A stretch of DNA of 51,910 nucleotides from an uncultured Collinsella sp. (GTDB lineage: Bacteria > Actinomycetota > Coriobacteriia > Coriobacteriales > Coriobacteriaceae). The notes under the pieces are model-generated. The model saw only the letters and a list, made by a program, of their open reading frames with translations, had not been told where the DNA came from and did not search any database. The stretch lies in NCBI GenBank assembly GCA_900541195.1, contig UQIY01000011.1, forward strand, positions 1-51,910, given 5' to 3'. Positions 34,389-42,872 of this stretch are shown here, piece after piece (within the stretch, counting starts at the first letter, position 1; each line of letters starts with the position of its first letter). The translations under genes and the position numbers were made by a program.

Positions 34389-35205
34389 GGTCGATCACAT
34401 CCAGGCAGGCCTCGATGGGAAGGCCGGCCGACTTGTCCTCTTGGTCGGCATTGCGCTCGATAAGCTCGGCCACCACACGCATAGCGTCGGTCGTCGCACG
34501 TTGCAGGCTCCAGCCGGCCATAACGCGACCCACAAGCACCGACGAGAACGTATCGCCCGTGCCCGGGAAATACACCGGAATCAGCTCAAAGGGAATCGTA
34601 AAGTACTCTCCCGCCACATGGTCGTAGCCGATAACGGCACTCGCCCCGTCGACCTTTGCGCTCGTGATGACCACCGACTTGGCGCCCAGCGCGAGCATGG
34701 CATCCACGAGCGTACGAGCCTCGTCGGCCGTAATCTGCTCGGCCATAGGCGTATCGGTGAGCAGACACGCCTCGGTATAGTTGGGCACCGCGTAGTCGGC
34801 GCACTCGACCAGGCTGCGCATAAGGCCGATGGTCGACTCGGGCACGCCAGCGTAGAGCCTGCCGTTGTCGGCCATGATGGGGTCGACGAACACCTTGGTG
34901 CCCTTTTGCGCGCGGCGGTGGCAAAAGTCCGAGATGATGCGCGCCTCTTCCTCGGTCACGATAAAGCCGGTCGAGATGGCGTCGAATTCAAAGCCGAGTT
35001 CCTCCCAGATGGCGAGGCTCTGGCGGACATACTCCGTGGTGTCGTGGATGTAGAACTTGGGGTAGTTGAGCGTATCGGAAACGAGCGCCGTTGGCAGGTT
35101 GTGGATGCGATAGCCCATGTGCGACAGCACCGGCAGCATGGCAGAAAGCGCGACCTTGCCGTAACCGCACATATCGTTGATCAGCAGCAGCTGAGTGTTC
35201 TTCAT
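34381..35205 (-). CDS. Pyridoxal/pyridoxamine kinase-like protein (PfkB/ribokinase fold)
   Basis: PdxY-like kinases phosphorylate vitamin B6 vitamers with ATP. The 274-aa protein begins LLINDMCGYGKVALSAMLPV, a typical PdxY/PdxK N-terminus. It has VFVDPIMADNGRLYAG, PNYTEACLLTD and the anion-hole motif PGTGDTFSSVLVG. Start ATG 35205 has GGGGGA upstream; the longer open frame has no support. A related hydroxymethylpyrimidine kinase role cannot be excluded. It overlaps the TIGR04076-like gene by 8 nt. Confidence 0.86.
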   Translation of the reverse strand: MKNTQLLLINDMCGYGKVALSAMLPVLSHMGYRIHNLPTALVSDTLNYPKFYIHDTTEYVRQSLAIWEELGFEFDAISTGFIVTEEEARIISDFCHRRAQKGTKVFVDPIMADNGRLYAGVPESTIGLMRSLVECADYAVPNYTEACLLTDTPMAEQITADEARTLVDAMLALGAKSVVITSAKVDGASAVIGYDHVAGEYFTIPFELIPVYFPGTGDTFSSVLVGRVMAGWSLQRATTDAMRVVAELIERNADQEDKSAGLPIEACLDVIDHE

Positions 35206-35385
35206 GAGTGTCCCCCTTGGGTCGGGCGCGGCGCGACGGCGCCACAGTGCGACTAAGTGTAGCGCAGGAGGCACGGCGGGCGGGCGCTGGCGCCGTGGAG
35301 GGCAAATTGTTGCGGATAGGTTTCGGAAATGGGAGGCAAATCGCGGCGGTAGCGGCACGGTAGCTGCCATCTATTTACTACCATT

Positions 35386-35541
35386 CCAAAACTATGCCGG
35401 ATTACTACGATAAACCGCCAGTCTCCAACCACAACGAATTGCACTCCAGCAAAACCGCAGGTAGACAGCTTGTGATTTTCCGAAAAACAATGCCGAGGTC
35501 TGAGATTTCGAATTCATCGTAGTAATCCGGCATAGTTTTGG
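35386..35541. repeat. 122-bp core element inside 26-bp inverted arms, copy 1
   Basis: A perfect 26-bp inverted repeat (35386-35411 with 35516-35541) encloses the element. The core from TACTACG (35403) to CGTAGTA (35524) is exactly 122 bp, the same as at 46374-46495. The 22-nt segment AAAACCGCAGGTAGACAGCT plus TG (35451-35472) lies at the same offset (48 nt) in both. The outer arms (CCAAAACTATGCCGGAT) are unrelated to those of the other copy. It lies in the 692-bp gap between the kinase gene and the MarR gene; 35206-35385 holds nothing I can recognise. Confidence 0.8.
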
Positions 35542-35579
35542 GCAAAGCAGCTTCGGAAGGGTGTCACCGCAGCCCAAAA

Positions 35580-35611
35580 TGATTCGTTTTCCTCCGTCCC
35601 CCACGGATCAC
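35580..35611 (+). repeat. 32-nt repeat shared with the M20 peptidase gene
   Basis: It matches 18041-18072 at 28 of 32 positions, with GTTTTCCTCCGTCCCC in common. Here it is intergenic, between the 122-bp-core element and composite element copy 4. Confidence 0.7.
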
Positions 35612-35629
35612 TCAAATGCCAACCGAGGC

Positions 35630-35796
35630 AGCGCTGCAGATTGAGGACGGACAGCGAAAGCGTTCCTAAGCGAGCAAGGTGACGTGAAAGAGGAGGGCAT
35701 AGGCCTTGTAGCCATGCCCGACGATTGAACGCCAGATTGCTGCTTAGGAACGCTTGCAGCGTCGAGCGGTTACGGCGTTTGGCAAAACTCCGTAAC
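35630..35796 (-). repeat. Composite inverted-repeat element, copy 4 (subfamily B)
   Basis: The outer stem AAGCGTTCCTAAGC (35658-35671) with GCTTAGGAACGCTT (35732-35745) is perfect, and it differs from copy 3 by paired, compensating changes. The inner hairpin is GGGCAT-A-GGC / GCC-ATGCCC (35695-35719). The right 12-bp hairpin (35769-35780 / 35785-35796) has one mismatch. Unlike copies 1 and 3 it does not abut a minus-strand stop codon; the MarR promoter follows 18 nt later. Confidence 0.8.
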
Positions 35797-35813
35797 TTAA
35801 TAAGTTTGGTACC

Positions 35814-35842
35814 TTGACATTGATTTCTTATGCTCCTAGATT
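35814..35842 (+). promoter_or_regulatory. Promoter of the marR-ABC exporter operon
   Basis: A consensus TTGACA (35814-35819), a 17-nt spacer and TAGATT (35837-35842) form a strong promoter candidate about 55 nt before the MarR gene start. Confidence 0.75.
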
Positions 35843-35876
35843 AGTTAGGCACAAAACAATTCCACTACCTAACTAA
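35841..35876 (+). promoter_or_regulatory. Probable MarR operator
   Basis: TTAGTTAGG (35841-35849) and CCTAACTAA (35868-35876) form a perfect 9-bp inverted repeat with an 18-nt spacer. It overlaps the -10 element and the expected transcription start, so a bound MarR dimer would block transcription. Confidence 0.7.
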
Positions 35877-35897
35877 AGAAAGGAGCGAAGCTTAGAT

Positions 35898-36401
35898 ATG
35901 TGTGTTGAACCACTCGTCCTTCCACATGAGCCCGGCGGTGACCCGTCGCAACCGGTAGACATACCCGAAGCGGTCAGCGCCGAAGACAAACTCGCCAAGC
36001 GCATCCTGAGCGGTCTGGGCTTTTGCGGCCATTACATGCATTTTCATGGCGGAGGCGTGTCCGGCAAGGCGCCCATCATCTGCCTGCTGGCCAAGCAGCC
36101 CGGCGGCGAGATGTCGCAGCAGGAACTCGGCATGCACTTTGACCTCAAGCCGGGGTCGCTTTCCGAGATCCTGTCCAAGCTCGAGGTCAACGGTCTCATC
36201 GAGCGCAGCCGTAACCCCAAGGATCGACGGCAGCTCACCATTCGCCTGACCGAAACCGGCCGGGAAAACGCCCGCATCGACCAGGCGGCCCGCATCCGCT
36301 TTAGAGAACGGGCCTTTAGTGCCCTCACTCACGACGAGCGCGAGCAGCTCGCCGAAATGCTCGAGAAAATCCGTGTAACCTGGGAGGAACTGGATGATTA
36401 A
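35898..36401 (+). CDS. MarR family transcriptional regulator
   Basis: This is a winged-helix dimeric repressor, probably of its own operon and the ABC exporter. The 167-aa protein has the DNA-binding part at about 65-120: MSQQELGMHFDLKPGSLSEI (recognition helix region), LEVNGLIERSRNPKDRRQ (wing with the DxR signature) and LTETGRE. Start ATG 35898 follows AAAGGAGCG. Its stop overlaps the first exporter gene by 8 nt (ATGATTAA). An operator-like inverted repeat lies at 35841-35876. Confidence 0.92.
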   Translation: MCVEPLVLPHEPGGDPSQPVDIPEAVSAEDKLAKRILSGLGFCGHYMHFHGGGVSGKAPIICLLAKQPGGEMSQQELGMHFDLKPGSLSEILSKLEVNGLIERSRNPKDRRQLTIRLTETGRENARIDQAARIRFRERAFSALTHDEREQLAEMLEKIRVTWEELDD

Positions 36402-38208
36402 AACCCTCATGGGCAGCATCCGCGACTATATGAAAGTCGCTGTTGCCACGCCATTGCTCGTGCTTGGCGAGGTGCTCTGCGAGATGCTGATTCCATTTAT
36501 CACCGCCAACCTGATCGACGCCATCAAAGACGGCGCCACCGTAGCCGAGATGCTTCCCACCGCAGGCTTTTTGGTGCTCATCGCGCTAACGTCGCTTGCT
36601 TTTGGCGCCGCGGCCGGCGTCACCTGCAGCCATGCGAGTTGCGGGTTCGCCAAGAACCTGCGTCACGACCTGTTCTACAAAATCCAGACGTTCAGCTTTG
36701 CCAACATCGATGAGTTCTCGAGCTCCTCGCTCGTCACGCGCCTGACCACCGATATCAACAACGTGCAGCAGGCCTTTATGATGATCATCCGTATCGCCGT
36801 GCGCGCGCCGCTGGTATTGATCTTCGCCTTTACCATGGCGTTTATCATGGGCGGCAGCGTTGCCATGGTCTACCTGGTCATCATTCCGCTGCTGGGCTTT
36901 GGGCTGTTCTTTATCATCTTTAAGGTGCGCCCCATCTTCTCGCGCGTGTTCCACAAGTACGATGCCCTTAACGAGTCCGTCGAGGAAAACGTCACCGGCA
37001 TGCGCGTGGTTAAGAGCTACGTGCGCGAAGACTTTGAGAAGGAGAAATTCGCGACCGCCGCACGCGACGTCCAGATGGACTTCACCCGCGCCGAGAAGCT
37101 GCTCGCCTTTAACAACCCCATGATGAACATCTGCGTCAACGGCGCGTTTGTCGTCATCATCTACCTGGGATCCAAGCTCATCATCACGAGCCAGGGCACG
37201 CTGTTCGACGTGGGCCAGCTCTCCTCGATCTTTACCTATGGCTTCGCGATCCTCATGAGCCTGATGCAGCTGTCGATGATCTTTGTCATGGTGACCATGG
37301 CCGACGAATCGGCGCACCGCATTACCGAGGTGCTGGCCGCCGAGCCCACGATCGCCGATCCCGCCGAGCCCGTGCTCGAGGTTGCCGACGGTTCCATCGA
37401 CTTTGACCACGTGAGCTTTAAGTATTCCGCGCATGCAAAGCGCCAGGCGCTCGACGATATCGACCTGCACATTAAGAGCGGCGAAACCATCGGCATCATC
37501 GGCGGTACCGGCTCGGCCAAGTCCACGCTCGTTAACCTCATCGCCCGCCTGTACGACGCCACCGAGGGCACCGTGCGCGTGGGCGGCATGGACGTGCGCA
37601 ACTACGACTTGGACGCCCTGCGCCACCAGGTGGCCATGGTGCTGCAGAAAAACGTACTGTTTAGCGGCACCATTGCCGAAAACCTGCGCTGGGGCGACCC
37701 GAACGCCACCGACGAGGAAGTCCGCGAGGCGGCACATCTGGCCTGCGCCGATGAGTTTGTCGATGGCTTCCCCAAGGGCTATGACACCTGGATCGAACAG
37801 GGCGGCTCCAATGTTTCCGGCGGTCAGAAGCAGCGCCTGTGCATTGCGCGCGCCCTGCTGCGTCGCCCCAAGATCTTGATCCTGGACGACTCCACCAGCG
37901 CCGTCGACACCAAGACCGACGCCAAGATTCGCGCAGGGTTGGCAAGCTATCTGCCCAACACGACCAAGCTCATCATCGCCCAGCGCATCAGCTCAGTGCA
38001 GGACGCAGACCGCATCATCGTCATGGAGGGCGGCCGCATCGCGCAGATCGGTAACCACGACGAGCTGCTTAAGACGAGCGAGATCTACCGCGAGACTTTT
38101 ACCTCGCAAAACAAGATGTCTGCCGAGGGCGAAGGGGCCGTCGAGGCCGACACCGAGGCATCCGTAACGCAAGCTCAGACCCAGGAAGGAGGCGAGGCAC
38201 ATGAGTAA
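36394..38208 (+). CDS. Heterodimeric ABC exporter, subunit with degenerate ATP site
   Basis: This is a half-transporter (membrane domain plus ATPase) of a type IV ABC exporter, probably for drugs or lipids. The 604-aa protein has six membrane helices in about 1-310 and the ATPase domain from about 335. Walker A is GGTGSAKST (370-378) with Ala375 in place of the usual Gly. The signature is NVSGGQ (473-478). Walker B ends ILDD, so the catalytic Glu is Asp499. An Asp at this place is typical of the non-hydrolysing site of heterodimers such as BmrC. Start overlaps marR by 8 nt and the end overlaps the partner gene by 8 nt. Confidence 0.93.
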   Translation: MIKTLMGSIRDYMKVAVATPLLVLGEVLCEMLIPFITANLIDAIKDGATVAEMLPTAGFLVLIALTSLAFGAAAGVTCSHASCGFAKNLRHDLFYKIQTFSFANIDEFSSSSLVTRLTTDINNVQQAFMMIIRIAVRAPLVLIFAFTMAFIMGGSVAMVYLVIIPLLGFGLFFIIFKVRPIFSRVFHKYDALNESVEENVTGMRVVKSYVREDFEKEKFATAARDVQMDFTRAEKLLAFNNPMMNICVNGAFVVIIYLGSKLIITSQGTLFDVGQLSSIFTYGFAILMSLMQLSMIFVMVTMADESAHRITEVLAAEPTIADPAEPVLEVADGSIDFDHVSFKYSAHAKRQALDDIDLHIKSGETIGIIGGTGSAKSTLVNLIARLYDATEGTVRVGGMDVRNYDLDALRHQVAMVLQKNVLFSGTIAENLRWGDPNATDEEVREAAHLACADEFVDGFPKGYDTWIEQGGSNVSGGQKQRLCIARALLRRPKILILDDSTSAVDTKTDAKIRAGLASYLPNTTKLIIAQRISSVQDADRIIVMEGGRIAQIGNHDELLKTSEIYRETFTSQNKMSAEGEGAVEADTEASVTQAQTQEGGEAHE

Positions 38209-40120
38209 GGCAACGACCGCTGAGCGCGCGCTCAACCGCAAGGGTGGCACCATGTCGCGCCTCATCAAGACGCTCTTTGGCTTCTACCCCGTGCTTTTGC
38301 CCCTCGTCGTCGTCGGCGTGGTACTCTGCGCCATCATCAACTCCATCGGCGCGACCTTCCTTCAGAGCGCTCTGCAGATTATTAGCGAATCGTGGCAGTC
38401 GGGCGATTGGGAAGCCGCACAGCCCAAGATCGCACAGCTCGTGACCACCCTCGCCTGCATCTACGGCGTCGGCATCCTGTCCTCGCTGTTCTGGAACCGC
38501 GCCATGGCCATCGTCACGCAGGGCTCGCTCGAGAAGCTGCGCGAGAAGATGTTCAACCGCATGCAGGACCTGCCAATTCGCTACTTCGACACGCACCAGC
38601 GCGGCGACATCATGAGCCACTACACCAACGACATCGACACGCTGCGCCAGATGATCAGTCAGTCGCTGCCCAACCTGCTCATGACGACCATCGTCATCGT
38701 CACGGTGTTCTTTATCATGCTGTACTACAGCGTTTGGATGTGCCTGGTCATTGTGGCAGGCGTCGCCTTTATGACCTTTATGACCAAGCTGCTCGGCTCC
38801 AACTCCGCGCGTTTCTTTATTGCGCAGCAGACCGAGCTCGGCGTGGTCGAGGGCCATATCGAGGAAGTCATGAACGGCCAGAAGGTCGTCAAGGCATTCT
38901 GCCACGAGTCTGCCGCCGAGGCCGATTTTGACGAGCGCAACGAAAAGCTCTTCGAGGTTTCCCAGAAGGCCAACATGTACGCCAACATCCTCATGCCCAT
39001 CCTTATGAACCTGGGCAACCTGCTCTACGTGCTGGTCGCACTGGCAGGCGGCATTTTCCTGGCGCTGGGCGTGCCCAACCTGAGCATCTCGGGCATGACG
39101 CTGTCCATCGCCGTCGTAGTGCCGTTCCTCAACATGACCAAGCAGTTCTGCGGACAGATCGGCCAGATCTCGCAGCAGATCAACGCCGTGGTCATGGGCC
39201 TCGCCGGCGCCGACCGTATCTTTGAGCTCATCGACGAGAAGCCCGAGACCGACGAAGGCTACGTGACGCTCGTCAACGCGCAGGTGAACCCCGATACCTG
39301 GCAGCTCGAGGAAGCCGACCACCACACCGGCATGTGGGCGTGGAAGCATCCGCACCGCGCAACCGGCGAGATCGAGTACGTACCGCTGCGCGGCGACCTG
39401 GTCATGGACAACGTGGACTTTGGATACACACCCGACCATGAGGTGCTGCACGGCGTGTCCGTGTTTGCCAAGCCGGGCCAGAAGGTCGCGTTTGTCGGTG
39501 CCACCGGTGCCGGCAAGACGACCATCACCAACCTCATCAACCGCTTCTATGACATCGCCGATGGCAAGATCCGCTACGACGGCATCAACGTCAACAAGAT
39601 CCGCAAGGCCGATCTGCGCCGCTCGCTGGGCGTGGTACTGCAGGACGTGAACCTGTTCACCGGCACCGTGATGGATAACATCCGCTACGGCAACCTGGAC
39701 GCCACCGACGAGGAGTGCATCGCGGCAGCCAAGCTCGCGGGCGCCGACGACTTTATCACCCGCCTGCCCGACGGCTACGACACCATGCTCACCGGCAACG
39801 GCGCGCAGCTGTCGCAGGGCCAGCGCCAGTTGATCTCGATCGCACGCGCCGCCGTCGCCGATCCGCCGGCGATGATCCTGGACGAGGCCACGTCGAGCAT
39901 TGATACCCGCACCGAGGCCATCGTGCAAGCCGGCATGGACAAGCTCATGGAGGGCCGCACGACGTTTGTCATCGCGCACCGCCTGTCCACCGTGCGCAAC
40001 TCCGACGCGATCATCTGTCTGGATCACGGCCGCATCATCGAGCGCGGCAACCACGACGAGCTGATCGCCAAGCGCGGGTATTACTACCAGCTCTATACCG
40101 GAGCGTTTGAGCTGGAGTAG
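38201..40120 (+). CDS. Heterodimeric ABC exporter, subunit with catalytic ATP site
   Basis: This is the partner half-transporter. The 639-aa protein has six membrane helices (about 25-330), an unusual linker with extra residues (about 350-395) and an ATPase domain with Walker A GATGAGKT (433-440) and Walker B MILDE with catalytic Glu562. Its signature is LSQGQ (537-541) rather than LSGGQ. In a heterodimer that altered signature faces the degenerate Walker site of the other subunit, giving one active and one inactive site, a consistent pair. Terminator at 40248-40281. Confidence 0.94.
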   Translation: MSKATTAERALNRKGGTMSRLIKTLFGFYPVLLPLVVVGVVLCAIINSIGATFLQSALQIISESWQSGDWEAAQPKIAQLVTTLACIYGVGILSSLFWNRAMAIVTQGSLEKLREKMFNRMQDLPIRYFDTHQRGDIMSHYTNDIDTLRQMISQSLPNLLMTTIVIVTVFFIMLYYSVWMCLVIVAGVAFMTFMTKLLGSNSARFFIAQQTELGVVEGHIEEVMNGQKVVKAFCHESAAEADFDERNEKLFEVSQKANMYANILMPILMNLGNLLYVLVALAGGIFLALGVPNLSISGMTLSIAVVVPFLNMTKQFCGQIGQISQQINAVVMGLAGADRIFELIDEKPETDEGYVTLVNAQVNPDTWQLEEADHHTGMWAWKHPHRATGEIEYVPLRGDLVMDNVDFGYTPDHEVLHGVSVFAKPGQKVAFVGATGAGKTTITNLINRFYDIADGKIRYDGINVNKIRKADLRRSLGVVLQDVNLFTGTVMDNIRYGNLDATDEECIAAAKLAGADDFITRLPDGYDTMLTGNGAQLSQGQRQLISIARAAVADPPAMILDEATSSIDTRTEAIVQAGMDKLMEGRTTFVIAHRLSTVRNSDAIICLDHGRIIERGNHDELIAKRGYYYQLYTGAFELE

Positions 40121-40131
40121 TTCGGCTCGCC

Positions 40132-40213
40132 GAGATGGCCGATTTGCCGCTCATTCGTCGGGCACGACCCTAAGGTCAATGCCCTCCTCTTTCGGGGCAA
40201 ATCGACTCATCTC
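40132..40213. repeat. Imperfect inverted repeat after the ABC exporter
   Basis: GAGATG-GCC-GATTTGCC (40132-40148) and GGCAAATC-GACT-CATCTC (40196-40213) pair with a small internal loop. It lies 12 nt after the exporter stop codon and before the intrinsic terminator. Confidence 0.55.
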
Positions 40214-40247
40214 AGCGACCCAAACACAATGCGCCGCAACGAATAAA

Positions 40248-40281
40248 GCCTCCGCAGCCACACGAGCTGCGGAGGCTTTTT
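40248..40281 (+). terminator. Intrinsic terminator of the ABC exporter operon
   Basis: GCCTCCGCAGC (40248-40258) pairs perfectly with GCTGCGGAGGC (40266-40276), followed by TTTTT. A flanking A-run on the left would allow function in both directions. Confidence 0.9.
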
Positions 40282-40291
40282 CATGCCGGCC

Positions 40292-40463
40292 GGAAACCGT
40301 ATCCCACTTTTCGGGCCCAAAATGGGATGCCGTTTCCCGCTGGACCCCCTCCGGGAAACGGCATCCCATTTCAAGGGGGTAAACCGGGATGTGATTTCCC
40401 CTAACGGCACCTTTGGGAAGCCGCATCCCGCTCTAGACGCACAAAACGGGATGAGCTTTCCCA
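40292..40463. repeat. Array of six alternating 15-17-bp units, ~31-bp period
   Basis: Units related to GGGATG-NNN-TTTCCC alternate in orientation: minus at 40292-40306, plus 40323-40339, minus 40352-40368, plus 40385-40401, minus 40415-40430, plus 40447-40463. Start-to-start distances are 31, 29, 33, 30 and 32. Units 2 and 3 are exact inverses. Neighbours can pair as hairpins in several ways. The array lies between the exporter terminator and the GGDEF gene; 40464-40652 otherwise shows only the leader of that gene. Confidence 0.75.
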
Positions 40464-40652
40464 TGGTGATCCAAGACCAGAAGCATGTCCGATAGCGCGG
40501 CCAGGTCAAGAACAACAAGGCAAGCGTCACGCCAATTTGGACGAGTGTCTGCTGCAGTTTGAGGCTGCTGGCCCATATGGTAGAGTTAACCACCCATGAA
40601 TTTCAGCACACTGCGTGCTACCTGTTCTTTTGTCATTTAGGGGAGTGAACTT

Positions 40653-41744
40653 GTGAATACTTCTGTCGCCAAGAAGGCCGGCCAGGCGGTGCGCCTGCTC
40701 ATGATGGTGCTCACGGCAGTTCTCATCTTCTTCTTCATCAATGTTATGCTGCTCGTCTCCGATATCCAGGGCACGGCGCGCGTGGTCAACTACGCCGGTC
40801 TGGTTCGCGGTACCACGCAGCGAATCGTTAAGCTCGAGGACGCGGGCCAGCCTCAAGATGACCTGCTTAAAGCCGTGGATTCATACATCAACGGTTTGCG
40901 TTACGGAAGTGACGACCTCAACCTCGTCCGTCTCGACGACGATGAGTATCAGGCAAAAATGACCGAGCTTGCACATTATTTTGATGAGCTTTGCACCGAG
41001 ATCATCCGCGTGCGCGAAGTCGGCTATGAGAACACCGACATCATCTCCATGAGCGAGGAGTTCTTTGGCATTTGCGACGATGCTACGCGACTCGCAGAGG
41101 ACTACTCTCAGGAGAAGGCGTCGGCACTCAACTATCTCGAGGGCCTGGTGATCATCGACATCATGGGCTTGGTGGCGACCTTTGCGGTCGAACTTGTTCG
41201 CGCGGTGCGAACTGCCGCGCTCAATCGCGAACTGCAGAGCAAAGTCTATCTCGACGAAGCCACGGGACTGCCCAACAAGAACAAGTGCGAGGAGGTCTTG
41301 GGGCAGGAGCAGCCTGTCTCCGCGGAGGCGCCCGTTGCGGTGTGCGTCTTCGACCTTAACAATCTGCATACGGTCAATAACAGCTTCGGCCACGAGAAGG
41401 GCGACGAATACATCCGTTCTTTTGCCCGGCAACTGGGAAGTGTGGCGTCCGAGACGTGCTTTGTGGGCCGCGACGGCGGCGATGAGTTTATCGCGGTGCT
41501 GTGGGATGCCGATCGGGCTGCCGTGGAGTCCTGTCTCGCTCGGGTTCGTGCGAACGTGAACGAGTATTCCGAGGCTCACCCCGACATGCCTATCAGCTAT
41601 GCGGTGGGCTATGCGCTTTCCAGTGATTTTGATGAACCGCCTACGATGCGCGAGCTCTTTTCCCAGGCCGACAAGAACATGTACGTCGATAAGAACCGCG
41701 TAAAGACAGCCGAGGCAGCCGGGCCGCAACGCGAGGACCGCTAA
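40653..41744 (+). CDS. Membrane-bound diguanylate cyclase (GGDEF)
   Basis: GGDEF proteins make cyclic di-GMP. The 363-aa protein has membrane helices at about 15-36 and 164-185 enclosing an external sensor of about 125 residues. That sensor begins ARVVNYAGLVRGTTQRIVKL, a form seen in PilJ-like sensory domains. The GGDEF domain follows, with DEATGLPNKN, FGHEKGDE and the active-site GRDGGDEF (272-279). No RxxD inhibitory site is visible upstream of the active site, so product feedback is not predicted. Start GTG 40653 has GGGGAG 7 nt upstream. No other cyclic di-GMP gene is in the window. Confidence 0.92.
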   Translation: MNTSVAKKAGQAVRLLMMVLTAVLIFFFINVMLLVSDIQGTARVVNYAGLVRGTTQRIVKLEDAGQPQDDLLKAVDSYINGLRYGSDDLNLVRLDDDEYQAKMTELAHYFDELCTEIIRVREVGYENTDIISMSEEFFGICDDATRLAEDYSQEKASALNYLEGLVIIDIMGLVATFAVELVRAVRTAALNRELQSKVYLDEATGLPNKNKCEEVLGQEQPVSAEAPVAVCVFDLNNLHTVNNSFGHEKGDEYIRSFARQLGSVASETCFVGRDGGDEFIAVLWDADRAAVESCLARVRANVNEYSEAHPDMPISYAVGYALSSDFDEPPTMRELFSQADKNMYVDKNRVKTAEAAGPQREDR

Positions 41745-41760
41745 ACCCGTAGCAAATGAG

Positions 41761-42639
41761 CTAGTTGAGAAGTTGGGCCATGGCGTTGACGAATTTTTGT
41801 ACTTGGAGGGTTGGCTCGAGCGGGTAGTGCAGAAAGACCGGCACCTCTCGCCCGCAGAGGAACGGCACGCCCACAAAGACCGGGTGCACGCCCGACCATG
41901 CGCCGCAGGTGAGCACCGCGTCGCCCTTTTCCTCTGCCTCGTTAAAGAGCGCAAAGTCAAAGTTATCCACATCGATCACGTCCACGCCGCCGTCGGCCAA
42001 AAGGTCGATACGCAGGCTGTCCATGGCGTCGTTGCCGTGGCGGAGCACGCGCAGGCGCATGCCCTCCAGGTCGGCAACCGTGATGCGCGTCTTACGCGCC
42101 AGCGGGCTCGTGCGCGGCAGGTCGATATAAAACGGCACGTTAACGATGCGAAGCTTTTGGCAGGCGTCGCCCCAGCGTGGAGTAGAAAAACTCGACTGCA
42201 CTACATCCACCTCGCGGCCCAAGCTGCGCATGACGGATTCGCGCTCGTCATAGAGGTCGCTTACCGGCACGATCTCAAATCGCAGCGATGGTTCCAGATC
42301 GTGGATGTCCGACCACATCGACAGCGTTTGGCGCCCCGGGCACATCATCGACACGCCCAGGCGCACGGCCCCGCCATCGCCTGCCGCGCGTCGGGCACGG
42401 CGCAGCGCGTCCTCGGACTGCCGCATGATCGAACGTGCATCGTCCACCAGCAGAGCACCTGCCGGCGTCACCTTAACACCAGAATGCGAGCGCTCGAACA
42501 ACGTGATGCCGAACTCGGCCTCGAATCCCGACACCTGTTTGACGAGCGCCGGGGTCGACACGCGCAATTTTGCCGCCGCACGCGAGAAGCTTCCCAGCTC
42601 CGCGGCGGCCGATATGGCCTCGAGTCGTCGATCGTACAC
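41761..42639 (-). CDS. LysR family transcriptional regulator
   Basis: This is a tetrameric activator or repressor responding to a small molecule. The 292-aa protein has an N-terminal helix-turn-helix (RLEAISAAAELGSFSRAAAK, then LRVSTPALVKQV, LFERSHSGVKVTPAG, about 3-65) and a periplasmic-binding-like effector domain. GTG 42639 with GGGAG 6 nt upstream is the likely start; a TTG 10 codons earlier has no ribosome site. It is divergent from the SDR-MFS-dehydrogenase operon (233-bp gap), the normal LysR arrangement, so it probably controls that operon. Confidence 0.9.
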   Translation of the reverse strand: MYDRRLEAISAAAELGSFSRAAAKLRVSTPALVKQVSGFEAEFGITLFERSHSGVKVTPAGALLVDDARSIMRQSEDALRRARRAAGDGGAVRLGVSMMCPGRQTLSMWSDIHDLEPSLRFEIVPVSDLYDERESVMRSLGREVDVVQSSFSTPRWGDACQKLRIVNVPFYIDLPRTSPLARKTRITVADLEGMRLRVLRHGNDAMDSLRIDLLADGGVDVIDVDNFDFALFNEAEEKGDAVLTCGAWSGVHPVFVGVPFLCGREVPVFLHYPLEPTLQVQKFVNAMAQLLN

Positions 42640-42872
42640 GTCAATCTCCCGTTTCCAGACGCATGGCAATGAACTGCCGAAGGGGGTCGTTTTGGCAGGT
42701 CACGCGCTCAATTGAGAAAAAACTGCATCGCACAGTATAAACCTACGGTTAACGCCATTCTAACAAATATGCAATTCACCTGCGCAAATGCAAAGCATAC
42801 GATAACCAGCGAAAACCACGTGGGTCGGTTAATGGGAGCGACCCACCGGGAGGCACAAGAAGGGAAGTTCCT

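Noticed and set aside
38099..40054. 651-codon minus-strand open frame opposite the second exporter subunit
   Set aside because: Shadow frame of a gene with intact ATPase motifs; biased composition only.
40292..40463. Possible CRISPR array
   Set aside because: Units alternate in orientation and are separated by short, unequal gaps; not the direct repeats of a CRISPR.
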